From Achromobacter sp. UMC46 (GTDB lineage Bacteria; Pseudomonadota; Gammaproteobacteria; Burkholderiales; Burkholderiaceae_B): DNA of 64,000 nt. The position numbers and the translations under genes are program-made. Shown piece after piece: positions 52,794 to 61,271 of this stretch (position 1 is the first letter of the stretch; each line of letters begins with the position of its first letter). The DNA is taken from NCBI RefSeq assembly GCF_014170335.1, contig NZ_LZZS01000033.1:214470-278469 (forward strand), in the 5' to 3' direction. The notes beneath the pieces were generated by a model. The model had not been told where the DNA came from, searched no databases, and was given only the letters and a program-made list of their open reading frames with translations.

Positions 52794-52844
52794 TCCTTCA
52801 ATTCGTCCGGGCCTGGCGCCCGGACGACGCCGCCTGCCGTTTAC

Positions 52845-53573
52845 CTACAGCATCTTCACCGCACGCCCGATGAACTGGATCGGACCGGTGGGCTTGCCGA
52901 TAGGTGAGCCGGTCTTGGGTTCCAGCGTCAGTTCGAAGAGCTGGTTGGGTTCCAGCGGCGGCAGCTTGTCCAGCGGGATGCGGACGGGCTCGCCCGGCTT
53001 GACCAGGCCCAGCGACACGGGGCCGGCCCAGCCGTCGGCCTTGGTCCAGAATTCCAGCGCCCGGTCCGGCGGGACTTCGGTGGCCGCCAGCGGCACCAGC
53101 TGCACGGCGTTCTGGCCGGCTTGCGCCTGCACCACCCAACCCGGCGCCTGCGATTGCGGCGCCACCAGCACCACCACATATTGAGCGGCACCCGGGACGG
53201 GCGCGGGCCGCAGCGCCAGCGAGCTGCCCAGGATCAGCACGGCCGCCATGCCCCCCGCGGCCAGGCTGCGCCAGAAAAACAGGCTGTCCCATAGGCCTGG
53301 CGCGCGGCGCGCGGCGGACGGTTGGCGGACGGCGTGCGTCGCGTCCAGCGTGCCCGTGATGCGCGGCCAAAGGCTGGCCGACGGTTCGACGGGCGCGGAC
53401 AGGTTCACCAGCGGCAGCAACCGCTCTTCCCAACGGCCGACGGCGGCGCGCAAGGCGGCGTCGTGCGTCAGCCGTGCCTCTACGTCGCGGCGCGCTGGCG
53501 CGGACAAGGTGCCCAGCACATATTCGCCAGCCAGATCGTCCAGGCTATCGGGGGGGTCATGGGGGGCGGTCAT
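52845..53573 (-). CDS. anti-sigma factor (RskA-like)
   Basis: A 242-residue membrane protein. The N-terminal anti-sigma region (DSLDDLAGEYVLGTLSAPAR, residues about 9-70) lacks a clear zinc HxxxCxxC. A single helix (about 105-125, FFWRSLAAGGMAAVLILGSS) and an extracytoplasmic RskA-type domain follow (LEFWTKADGWAGPVSLGLV, FELTLEPKTGSPIGKPTGPI). The start at 53573 overlaps the sigma stop (ATGA), so they are made together. It presumably holds the sigma factor inactive until a surface signal triggers proteolysis. Confidence 0.87.
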   Translation of the reverse strand: MTAPHDPPDSLDDLAGEYVLGTLSAPARRDVEARLTHDAALRAAVGRWEERLLPLVNLSAPVEPSASLWPRITGTLDATHAVRQPSAARRAPGLWDSLFFWRSLAAGGMAAVLILGSSLALRPAPVPGAAQYVVVLVAPQSQAPGWVVQAQAGQNAVQLVPLAATEVPPDRALEFWTKADGWAGPVSLGLVKPGEPVRIPLDKLPPLEPNQLFELTLEPKTGSPIGKPTGPIQFIGRAVKML

Positions 53574-54211
53574 GCCAGGCACTCCTTGAGCGCCTGCAGG
53601 CTGCGCTTGATCCAGGCTTTCACGGTGCCCAACGGCGCCCCAAGGCGCTGGGCGATTTCGCTATGCGACAGCCCTTCCACATACGCGTGCAGCACGCAAT
53701 TGCGGCGCACCGGTTCCAATTGTTCCAGGCAAGGGCCGATCTGGCCGGCGCTGGCGCGCCAGTCGAAGGCGTCGCGCGTGTCGTGCCACGCTTCGATGGC
53801 GTCGCGGGCGTCCAGGGCGGCAGCCGTGTCTTCATCGATGCCGGTCTCGCGCGCGGTGTCGCGCAACGCGTTCAGCGCCAGGTTGCGGGTGATGCTGTAG
53901 ACCCAGCCGCGCCCTGAACCCCGGGTCGCGTCGAAGCTGCCCGCCTGGTTCCAGATCCTGACGAAAGCGTCATGCACGATGTCCTCTGCCCAAGCGCGGT
54001 CGCGCAGCAGTCGTTGGGCCACGCCAAGCAGGCGCGGGCCTTCTTGCCGGTAAAGGGATTCCAGCGCCGGCCGTCGGCCGGCGGCGCACGCCTTCAGGGC
54101 AGCTTCGTAATCGAAATCCGGGGTCAGGCGGTTCGGCATGCGAGAGCGGGGGCGGGAGCGGGAAGTAGGCGGCCGTGCGGACAAGCGTCGCACGGTGCGG
54201 GAATGCGCCAT
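53570..54211 (-). CDS. ECF-type RNA polymerase sigma factor (SigK-like)
   Basis: A 213-residue sigma-70 family factor with only regions 2 and 4. Region 2 is LYRQEGPRLLGVAQRLLRDR then AWAEDIVHDAFVRIWNQAGSF; region 4 is LEQLEPVRRNCVLHAYVEGL then SHSEIAQRLGAPLGTVKAWI. The adjacent RskA-like anti-sigma makes it a SigK/SigL-type ECF. The start may be ATG 54139 (MPNRLTPDFDYE), since the first 24 residues are Arg/Ser-rich and atypical; 54211 has a distant GGAG. Confidence 0.9.
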   Translation of the reverse strand: MAHSRTVRRLSARPPTSRSRPRSRMPNRLTPDFDYEAALKACAAGRRPALESLYRQEGPRLLGVAQRLLRDRAWAEDIVHDAFVRIWNQAGSFDATRGSGRGWVYSITRNLALNALRDTARETGIDEDTAAALDARDAIEAWHDTRDAFDWRASAGQIGPCLEQLEPVRRNCVLHAYVEGLSHSEIAQRLGAPLGTVKAWIKRSLQALKECLA

Positions 54212-54274
54212 CTTACCGGACTCCCTTGACGCGGCACCGCGCCCGCCGGCCAGCGGCAGGCGCGGGCTGCGCTT

Positions 54275-54838
54275 TTAGTTCGCCTTCCAGAAGAGGTAGT
54301 CGGCCTGGTATTGCACCTGGCTCTTCTGGCCCAGCGTCGCCTGCGTGCAGGGCGTATTGGGTGCCACGCCGCCCTTGAGCGCCACGCGCTGGATGTAGGT
54401 CACGCCGGTCAGCGCGCCCGCTCCCAGGGCGGGGTTGGCCTTCACCAGTTGATAGGGCAGGTTGCCCTCGCCCGACGGGGCAACCGCGACTTGCGTGCCG
54501 GTCAGCTTGGATCCGTCCATGGCTTCCCACGTGGCCGGGGGGCCGTAGTAGGTGCCGACCTGCTTGCCCTGGCGGTCGTTCAAGACCGCCTTGGGGCCGG
54601 CGAAGACCCATTCCGTCTGGTTCTTCATGTCGGCCTTGGCGCGGCATTCATAGGTGATTTCGCCCACGCCCACGGTTTCCCAGGCGACCTTGTTGCCCGC
54701 GGGCACCTGGATGCTGGCGGGAAGGCCGGCCTGCGAGTTGGCCATGGATTTGGAGCTCATCGAGCCGCAAGCGGCAAGGAGCGACACGGCGAACAGGCCG
54801 GCAACGGTGGGAATGCGATTCGAACGTTGGGTCTTCAT
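54275..54838 (-). CDS. DUF3455-type lipoprotein
   Basis: A 187-residue lipoprotein: signal IPTVAGLFAVSLLAACG with acylated Cys near residue 24, then GSMSSKS. The mature domain matches the DUF3455 pattern: IQVPAGNKVAWETVGVGEIT, YECRAK, WVFAGPKAVLNDRQGKQVGT, YGPPATWEAMDGSKLTG and GVTYIQRV. Function unknown. The start at 54838 has GGAG 9 bases upstream; an upstream extension to 54940 looks noncoding. It lies 63 bases before the sigma gene on the same strand and may be a target or co-regulated. Confidence 0.8.
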   Translation of the reverse strand: MKTQRSNRIPTVAGLFAVSLLAACGSMSSKSMANSQAGLPASIQVPAGNKVAWETVGVGEITYECRAKADMKNQTEWVFAGPKAVLNDRQGKQVGTYYGPPATWEAMDGSKLTGTQVAVAPSGEGNLPYQLVKANPALGAGALTGVTYIQRVALKGGVAPNTPCTQATLGQKSQVQYQADYLFWKAN

Positions 54839-54992
54839 GAGCGGTCTCCAGCGGCGTAAAGGCCAGTAGACGGCGCGCACAATGCGCGCCGGTACAGGTA
54901 CTACACGCGGGAGGCCGCTTTGGATGCAGCCCGGATGCAATTATTTTGATCCGGGCGGCGGGGGCGTTTCGCCCCCTTTGCCATGACTTCGA

Positions 54993-55619
54993 TTACTTCG
55001 CGGCGCGATTGGCCGAGTAAGAAGCCATCAGGTTGCGGTAGTCGGGGATGTGGTTGGCGAACAGCGTGCCCAGGCCTTCCACGTCGTTGCGCCAGTCGCG
55101 GTGCAGTTCGCATGCCAACCCGAACCACGACATCAGTTGCGCGCCGGCTTGCTCCATGCGGCTCCAGGCGGCGTTGCGGGTGACTTCGTTGAAGGTGCCC
55201 GAGGCATCCGTCACGACGAACACGTCGAAACCTTCTTCCAGGGCCGACAGGGCGGGGAAGGCGACGCACACTTCGGTGACCACGCCGGCGATGATCAGTT
55301 GCTTCTTGCCGGTGGCCTTGACGGCCTTGACGAAGTCTTCGTTGTCCCAGGCATTGATGTTGCCGGGGCGGGCGATGTAGGGGGCCTTGGGGAACTTGTC
55401 CTTCAGCTCCTGGACCAGCGGGCCGTTGGGGCCGTCTTCGAAACTGGTGGTCAGGATGGTGGGCAGCTTGAAATACTCGGCCAGGTCGGCCACCGCCAGC
55501 ACGTTGTTCTTGAACTGGTCGGGCTGGAAATCGCGCACCAGGGAAAGCAAGCCGGTCTGGTGGTCAACCAGCAGGACGGCGGCGTTGTTCTTGTCCAGCT
55601 TCACATAGGGTTTGGTCAT
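54993..55619 (-). CDS. ycaC: YcaC-type isochorismatase-like hydrolase
   Basis: A 208-residue cysteine hydrolase nearly identical in wording to E. coli YcaC (MTKPYVKLDKNNAAVLLVDH, then PTILTTSFEDGPNGPLVQEL, INAWDNEDFVKAVKATGKKQ, WFGLACELHRDWRND). The catalytic Cys is in AGVVTEVCVAF, the Asp in LLVDHQTG and the Lys in ATGKKQ. The physiological substrate of YcaC is unknown; the fold forms ring-shaped octamers. It is divergently placed from no obvious partner; the LysR gene upstream lies on the same strand. Confidence 0.9.
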   Translation of the reverse strand: MTKPYVKLDKNNAAVLLVDHQTGLLSLVRDFQPDQFKNNVLAVADLAEYFKLPTILTTSFEDGPNGPLVQELKDKFPKAPYIARPGNINAWDNEDFVKAVKATGKKQLIIAGVVTEVCVAFPALSALEEGFDVFVVTDASGTFNEVTRNAAWSRMEQAGAQLMSWFGLACELHRDWRNDVEGLGTLFANHIPDYRNLMASYSANRAAK

Positions 55620-55748
55620 GATTTGCTCCGTGATGTCGTCAGGTCGTGGTGCGCGGTGTGGGCGCGGGGTTGAACACGTGAGTGCATGAACAGAATTCTA
55701 AATACAAGCCAATCTACCCGGTAGACAGGAATTTCGGGCCTCAGCGTT

Positions 55749-56720
55749 CTATTTATCGGACGGTGAGGGCCCGCCCTTCAGGATGGGAATGCCGTGACGC
55801 CGTTGCGTGTCGACCTCCCGCCGGGCGTTTTCACGGTACTCCGTATTCATGAAATCCAATAGCTCGCGCACAGCCGGCAGCAGGCCGCGCCGGGACGGGA
55901 AGACGGCATGGACGGCGCCAGGTTCCGGATACCAGGGCGCGCCCACCGGCACCAGCGTGCCGGCATCCAGTTCCTCGCGGATCATCATCAGGGGCAAGGC
56001 GGCCACGCCCACGCCGCGCAGCGTCGCTTGCTTCAGCGCCAGCATGTCGTCGGTGACCAGGCGCGGGGTGAACGGCACGTTCTGCCGCACGCCATCGGGG
56101 CCATCCAGGCGCCACTGGCATTCGCGCTGTTCGGTGCCCAGCGCCAGTGTGGGCAACTGGCTGACCTGGCTGATGTCGGCGCCCGGGGGCAGTGCCCGAG
56201 CCAGCGTCGGGCTGGCCACCAGGCTCTGGCAGCTCGTGCCCAGGTGCTTCATCACCAGGTCGCTGCTTTCAATCGGGCCGAAACGCACCCGCACCGCCAG
56301 GTCGAACCCCTCGCGCAGCACGTCGACCTGCCGGGAAAAACTCTTCAGGTACACCTGCACCTTGGGGCACTTTTCCATGAAGCGCGCCACGACGTCGCCC
56401 AGGAAGTAATAGATCAGCGCGGGCGGCGCGCTCATGCGGATCGTGCCTTGCGGTTCGGCATGGGTGCGGTCGATGACGTCTTGGGCGGCTTCGGCGCCGG
56501 CCAGCATCGACAGGCATTGGTCGAAATACTCCTGGCCCAGTTCGGTGACGGCGAAGGTGCGGGTAGACCGCTGGATCAGGCGCACGCCCAGCCGCTCTTC
56601 CAACAGCGCGATGCGGCGGCTGAGGCGGGATTTGGGAATGTCCAGGGCGCGTCCGGCCGGCGCGAAGCCGCCATTCCTGACGACCTGGACAAAGTAATAG
56701 AGATCATTCAAGTCGTGCAT
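55749..56720 (-). CDS. LysR-family transcriptional regulator
   Basis: A 323-residue LysR regulator of the large CrgA/DsdC-like subgroup (HDLNDLYYFVQVVRNGGFAP start, DIPKSRLSRRIALLEERLGV helix). The effector domain from about residue 90 has GTIRMSAPPALI, GFDLAVRVRFGP and RGVGVAALPLMMI. The start at 56720 is chosen for the family-like N-terminus and GGAAA; the frame extends to 56762. It lies upstream of ycaC on the same strand with a 129-base gap and may control it. Confidence 0.88.
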   Translation of the reverse strand: MHDLNDLYYFVQVVRNGGFAPAGRALDIPKSRLSRRIALLEERLGVRLIQRSTRTFAVTELGQEYFDQCLSMLAGAEAAQDVIDRTHAEPQGTIRMSAPPALIYYFLGDVVARFMEKCPKVQVYLKSFSRQVDVLREGFDLAVRVRFGPIESSDLVMKHLGTSCQSLVASPTLARALPPGADISQVSQLPTLALGTEQRECQWRLDGPDGVRQNVPFTPRLVTDDMLALKQATLRGVGVAALPLMMIREELDAGTLVPVGAPWYPEPGAVHAVFPSRRGLLPAVRELLDFMNTEYRENARREVDTQRRHGIPILKGGPSPSDK

Positions 56721-56825
56721 GGACTTTCCGCTGCTCTGAAAATGGGACGTAGCGGGGAGCATATAACGCCCGCCGCGTCCCCTGGCGGAAAGCCGGGGGC
56801 GCCGTCTGCGGAAATGCCTGCCGGA

Positions 56826-57791
56826 TCAGGCCGGCGCGCCGGCGGATTCCTCTTTCCAGCGCTGCTTGTCGCGCAGCGGCGGCGTGCCGAACAGGCGGCT
56901 GTATTCGCGGCTGAATTGCGACGAGCTTTCATACCCGACGGCGTGCGCGGCCAACGCCACCCCGGCGTCGTCGCTCAGCATCAGGCGGCGCGCCTCCTGC
57001 AGCCGAAGGTGCTTCTGGTATTGCAGCGGGCTCATCGCGGTGGCTTGCTTGAAATGGTGATGCAGCGACGACACGCTCATGTGCACGTCGCGGGCGATCT
57101 CCTCCACGCGCAGCGGCTGGGCGTAGTTGTCGCGCAGGATGCGAATGGCCTTCGCCACGCGGTTGAGCTGGCTGTCCTGCAGCACGGTCTGGCGCAGCAC
57201 CACGCCCTGGCCGTTCATCAGCAGGCGGTACAGCAGTTCGCGCTTGACCATGGGCGCCAGGATCGGGATGTCGCGCGGGGTATCCAGCAGCCGCAGCAGC
57301 CGCAGCACCACGTCCAGCAAGGACCCGCCCAGCGGGTTCACGCACAACGCGCGCGACGCTTCGGCCGGCAGCAGCGGCGGCAGGTGTTCGTCGCTGATCA
57401 GTTCCGCGATCTCTTCCGGGTTCAGGTCCAGCCGCAGGCCCAGATACGGCAGCGTCGGGCTGGCGACCGACACCTTGGCGACCACCGGCAGGTCCACCGA
57501 CGAGATCAGGTAATGGAAGGGATCGTACTCATAGGATTCGTCGCCGATCAGCAGGCGCTTGGAGCCTTGGGCGATGACGGCCAGCGCCGCTTTCTGCAAA
57601 CCGGGTTTGGCGCCGGTGGGTTGCGACAGGCGGTGCAGGTACAGCCCTTCGATGGGTGTATCCAGCGACCCTTCCAAAGTGCCCGTCATCCGGTCCAGCG
57701 TGCAAAGCAGTTCGTGGCGGGCCGGTTCGTAGGCGATATCCAGAGGGGCGGCGCTGACGAACTCTCCCGGTCGAACGGTAGTAATAGGCAT
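56826..57791 (-). CDS. AraC-family regulator with type II AraC_N domain
   Basis: A 321-residue regulator. The N-terminal sensing domain includes LYLHRLSQPTGAKPGLQKAA then LAVIAQGSKRLLIGDESYEY and PFHYLISSVDLPVV, typical of the AraC_N group of aldehyde- or alcohol-linked regulators. The C-terminal double HTH is IRILRDNYAQPLRVEEIARD then VHMSVSSLHHHFKQATAMSP and AVGYESSSQFSREYSRLFG. The start at 57791 has AGGAG 7 bases upstream; the frame extends to 57941. It is divergent from the aldo/keto reductase, a common regulator-target pair. Confidence 0.9.
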   Translation of the reverse strand: MPITTVRPGEFVSAAPLDIAYEPARHELLCTLDRMTGTLEGSLDTPIEGLYLHRLSQPTGAKPGLQKAALAVIAQGSKRLLIGDESYEYDPFHYLISSVDLPVVAKVSVASPTLPYLGLRLDLNPEEIAELISDEHLPPLLPAEASRALCVNPLGGSLLDVVLRLLRLLDTPRDIPILAPMVKRELLYRLLMNGQGVVLRQTVLQDSQLNRVAKAIRILRDNYAQPLRVEEIARDVHMSVSSLHHHFKQATAMSPLQYQKHLRLQEARRLMLSDDAGVALAAHAVGYESSSQFSREYSRLFGTPPLRDKQRWKEESAGAPA

Positions 57792-58106
57792 GGAGGCTCC
57801 TGTAGGCGTGCCGCCCGCGCGCGGCGACCGGCGGAGCAGGGGATTAAGCGGACTCCAGTGTATTCCCAGGAATGCCGGGCTGGACAGTGGCCATCCGGGG
57901 GTGTGGAGAAATGGGCAAAAAGTTTGGAGGATCGGGCGCATGCCTGATTCTCTTGCGTCTGGGTCAGAGAATCAGGCAAAAAAAGGGCAGGATCAAGCAG
58001 CGCATGGACAGGCGTCCGGACGCATACTGTGTCCACCCCGGCAAGCCAGCGTCCGGCGTCCCATTCCGGGGCGCGTGGACCGGTTGCCCCTGAAGGAGTG
58101 CTAATC
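57792..58106. other. divergent control region between AraC and aldo/keto reductase genes
   Basis: A 315-bp region without a gene. Its main feature is the 12-bp inverted repeat at 57941-57978, listed separately. An A-run follows at 57978-57984, and AAGGAG at about 58093 is the ribosome binding site of the reductase. Confidence 0.6.
57941..57978. promoter_or_regulatory. 12-bp perfect inverted repeat, probable AraC-regulator site
   Basis: TGCCTGATTCTC (57941-57952) and GAGAATCAGGCA (57967-57978) with a 14-base spacer. Centre-to-centre distance of the arms is 26 bases. No T-run is placed to make a terminator on either strand. It lies about midway between the two divergent starts. Confidence 0.6.
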
Positions 58107-59153
58107 ATGCGATACAAGAAATTCGGCAGCACCGGCCTGTTCGTCTCGGAACTGTGCCTGGGCACCATGACCTTCGGCGGCGAAGGCGAGCTGTGGAGCA
58201 AAATCGGCGACCTCCAACAAGAGGACGCCAACCGCCTGGTCGGCCGGGCCTTGGACGCCGGCGTCAATTTCATCGACACGGCCGACGTGTACTCGGAAGG
58301 CCGGTCAGAGATGATCACCGGCCAGGCGCTGCGTGATTTGAAGGTGGCGCGCGACGACGTCGTCATCGCCACCAAGGTTTTCGGCCAGACGGGCGCCGGC
58401 GTGAACGCGCGGGGCAATTCGCGCTTCCACATCATGGACAGCGTCAAGAAAAGCCTGTCGCGCCTGCAGCTGGACCATATCGACCTCTACCAGATCCATG
58501 GTTTCGACCCGGCCACGCCGGTCGAGGAAACCGTGCGCGCGCTGGACAACCTGGTGCAGCACGGCCATGTGCGCTACGTGGGCGTTTCCAATTGGGCGGC
58601 CTGGCAGATCATGAAGGCGCTGGGCATCGCCGAACGCCTGGGCCTGGCGCGGTTTGAGTCGCTGCAGGCCTATTACACGATTGCCGGCCGCGACCTGGAA
58701 CGCGAAATCGTGCCCATGCTGCAAAGCGAAGGCGTGGGCCTGATGGTGTGGAGCCCGCTGGCGGGCGGCCTGCTCAGCGGCAAGTATGGCCGCGACGGCA
58801 GCGCCGAAGCCGGCAGCCGTCGTGCCGCGTTCGACTTCCCGCCGGTCGACCGCGACCGCGCCTATGACAGCATCGACGCCCTGAAAACGGTGGCCGATGC
58901 GCGCGGCGTGTCGGTCGCGCAGGTGGCGTTGGCCTGGCTGCTGCACCAGCAGGCGGTGACCAGCGTCATCATCGGCGCCAAGCGCGTCGATCAGCTGGAC
59001 GACAACTTGGCGGCCACCGCTATCAAGCTGACGCAGGACGAGCTGGCCGCGCTGGACAAGGTCAGTGCGCTGCCGCCCGAGTATCCGGGCTGGATGCACG
59101 TTCGCCAGGGCGAATTCCGCCGCAAGCAGTTGAGCGATTCGGGCGCGGTGTAA
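58107..59153 (+). CDS. aldo/keto reductase
   Basis: A 348-residue NADPH-dependent TIM-barrel oxidoreductase, probably reducing aldehydes. The catalytic tetrad is D57 and Y62 (FIDTADVYSEG), K90 (VIATK) and H131 (YQIHGFDP). The NADP-binding end includes VTSVIIGAKRVDQLDDNL. AAGGAG lies 8 bases before the ATG. It is divergent from an AraC regulator of the type often paired with aldehyde reductases, and a long inverted repeat lies between them. Confidence 0.93.
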   Translation: MRYKKFGSTGLFVSELCLGTMTFGGEGELWSKIGDLQQEDANRLVGRALDAGVNFIDTADVYSEGRSEMITGQALRDLKVARDDVVIATKVFGQTGAGVNARGNSRFHIMDSVKKSLSRLQLDHIDLYQIHGFDPATPVEETVRALDNLVQHGHVRYVGVSNWAAWQIMKALGIAERLGLARFESLQAYYTIAGRDLEREIVPMLQSEGVGLMVWSPLAGGLLSGKYGRDGSAEAGSRRAAFDFPPVDRDRAYDSIDALKTVADARGVSVAQVALAWLLHQQAVTSVIIGAKRVDQLDDNLAATAIKLTQDELAALDKVSALPPEYPGWMHVRQGEFRRKQLSDSGAV

Positions 59154-59239
59154 GCCCGGCGGGTTCAGCCGTGGGCGGGCCATCTTGACGCGGTGGCCCG
59201 CTAGTAGAATCTCTGCAGCTGCCACTCAGATGATTCCCC

Positions 59240-60469
59240 ATGAGCCACCCTTTCTCTTCCGACGAATTGCGCGTGCTGCGCGAGCACGGCATCGCGCTCT
59301 TTGCGGACCGCGTGCTGATCGCCGTGCAACCGCCCTTGGCCGACACGCGCATCGCGGAAATCGAAACCGCCTGCGCCGGACCCTTGCCCCAGGCGCTGCG
59401 CGATTTATGGCGCCTGACCGCCGGCGGCGAGCTGGCCTACGATCTGCGCGCGAAGATGGACGGCAACGAAGAGGCGCTGAGCTGGTCCGAACTGTTCTAC
59501 GACGGCAGCGACCACTATCGCGACTTGCAAGGCTGGATCGAGCACGAACAGGAATGCGCCGACGAGGCCGCCGCCGACGACGGGGAAACCTGGAACGGCA
59601 AGCTGCGCTATCTGCCGATTGGCGGTTTCGAATATTGCGACCGCATCTATGTGGCCGTGGAACCCGGCCCGCGTGCCGGCAACATCGTGGCGTGGAAAAA
59701 GGGCCTGCCGGGTTGGACGCATGCCTTGCAGCAGGACGGTATTGCGACCATCGCGCCGGACTTGCATGCCGCGTTCGCCGCGCTGTGCCTGGAGACGGAC
59801 CCGGAGCATGACGAAGACAGCCCCAGCGTGCGCGTGCTGGAATATCTGGACGAGCGGGTATCGGACCATGCTATGCCGCAGGCGCTGGCCGACAAGCTGA
59901 CCGCGTTCTATCTGCGCGCACGGGTGGACTGGCGCGGTCCGCTAGCCGCCGGCACGCTGCTTGAATCCGCGCACCTGGCCGGCCTGGCCCTGCAGCATGC
60001 GCTGGCCCACGACGACGACGCGCTGGTGCACCAATTGGCCGGGCTGGGCATGCGTTTCGACCAACCCTTGCGCGGCAGCGCCACGCCGGTCGAGGTCGCG
60101 CTGATGCAGCATGCCTACGCGGCGGCCAACGCCTTGCTGCAGGCCGGCGCACCGGTCAGCGCCACCGCGATCCATCGCATCGACACAAAGCCATCGGCCG
60201 ACCTGGTGCAGCGCCTGCTTGCCCAAGGCGCGGTCGCCGATGCCCTGGGCGTGGCGCGCTGCGTGGCTTGCGGATCGCCCGAGGCCGCGCGCCGGGTCGC
60301 CCAGGCGTGCGGAGAAGGCATCGGGGCCGCGTATGCCGACGTGCGCGATACCATGGCCAACAGCTACCAGGAAGACCTGCGCCGCGTACGGGCGGGCAAA
60401 CTGGGCCACTATCTGGGAGCGGAGGGTCTGGCAGAACGCGTCGCCAACCTTCGGGCGTTCTCGCTATGA
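59240..60469 (+). CDS. SMI1/KNR4 (SUKH)-domain protein with ankyrin-like C-terminus
   Basis: A 409-residue cytoplasmic protein. Residues about 25-190 are a SUKH domain: IAEIETACAGPLPQALRDLW, GGELAYD, LRYLPIGGFEYCDRIYVAVE and GNIVAWKKGLPGWTHAL. Residues about 230-390 look like ankyrin-type helical repeats (ESAHLAGLALQHALAHDDDA, VEVALMQHAYAAANALLQAG). SUKH proteins are often immunity proteins against polymorphic toxins; no toxin gene lies beside it. The acidic stretch ETDPEHDEDSP joins the two halves. Confidence 0.75.
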   Translation: MSHPFSSDELRVLREHGIALFADRVLIAVQPPLADTRIAEIETACAGPLPQALRDLWRLTAGGELAYDLRAKMDGNEEALSWSELFYDGSDHYRDLQGWIEHEQECADEAAADDGETWNGKLRYLPIGGFEYCDRIYVAVEPGPRAGNIVAWKKGLPGWTHALQQDGIATIAPDLHAAFAALCLETDPEHDEDSPSVRVLEYLDERVSDHAMPQALADKLTAFYLRARVDWRGPLAAGTLLESAHLAGLALQHALAHDDDALVHQLAGLGMRFDQPLRGSATPVEVALMQHAYAAANALLQAGAPVSATAIHRIDTKPSADLVQRLLAQGAVADALGVARCVACGSPEAARRVAQACGEGIGAAYADVRDTMANSYQEDLRRVRAGKLGHYLGAEGLAERVANLRAFSL

Positions 60470-60500
60470 GGTTCAACGGTCTTGTTTTGAAAGGACAAGC

Positions 60501-61259
60501 GTGGCCATTCCGTATTTGCGGCGGCTGACGGCAGTCAGCCGCAGCCCGCAAGCCAACAGGCACCTTGCCTATTTCCTGACCTTCACCGCTGGCGCGGTCA
60601 ATGCCGGCGGCTTTCTTGCCGTCCAGCAATACACCTCGCACATGTCGGGGATCGTCTCGATGATGGCCGACCACATGGCGTTGGGCGGCATGATCGTGGT
60701 GCTGCAGGGCGTGGCGGCGCTGCTGTCGTTCCTGGCCGGGGCGGCCAGTTCCGCCTTCCTGATCAATTTCGGCCGCCGCTCCCGCCTGTCCAGCGAATAC
60801 GCCTTGCCGCTGCTGCTTGAGGCCGTGCTGCTGCTGGGCTTCGGGCTGCTGGGCGCCAACCTGGAGACCTTGCGCTGGTTCTACGTGCCGGGCACCGTCA
60901 TGCTGCTGTGCTACATCATGGGCCTGCAGAACGCCATGATCACCAAGGTGTCGAGGTCGGAGATCCGCACCACGCACGTGACGGGCATGGTGACCGACAT
61001 CGGCATCGAATTGGGCAAGTTGTTCTACTGGAACGTGGCCAAGGGCGATGCCGCGGCCTTGGCGCCCGTGCGCGCCGATCGCGGCAAGTTGACCGTGCTG
61101 AGCCTGATGGTCACGCTGTTCTTCGTGGGCGGCGTGACGGGTGCCTACTCGTTCTTCCACTTCGGTTTCGGTTCGACCTGGCCGTTGGCGCTGCTGCTGA
61201 CGCTGCTGGCCGTGGTGCCGATCGTGGACGACGTCCGCAGCTTCATCCGCCGCGCCTGA
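60501..61259 (+). CDS. YoaK/DUF1275-family membrane protein
   Basis: A 252-residue inner-membrane protein with about six hydrophobic helices. The family hallmarks are YFLTFTAGAVNAGGFLAVQQ then YTSHMSGIVSMMADHMA, and the later GLQNAMITKVSRSEIRTTHV with TGMVTDIGIELGKL. Function unknown. The start is GTG 60501 with AAGGA 5 bases upstream, 31 bases after the SUKH gene; frames reaching further upstream overlap that gene and are rejected. Confidence 0.85.
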   Translation: MAIPYLRRLTAVSRSPQANRHLAYFLTFTAGAVNAGGFLAVQQYTSHMSGIVSMMADHMALGGMIVVLQGVAALLSFLAGAASSAFLINFGRRSRLSSEYALPLLLEAVLLLGFGLLGANLETLRWFYVPGTVMLLCYIMGLQNAMITKVSRSEIRTTHVTGMVTDIGIELGKLFYWNVAKGDAAALAPVRADRGKLTVLSLMVTLFFVGGVTGAYSFFHFGFGSTWPLALLLTLLAVVPIVDDVRSFIRRA

Positions 61260-61271
61260 TCTTACGCGCCG

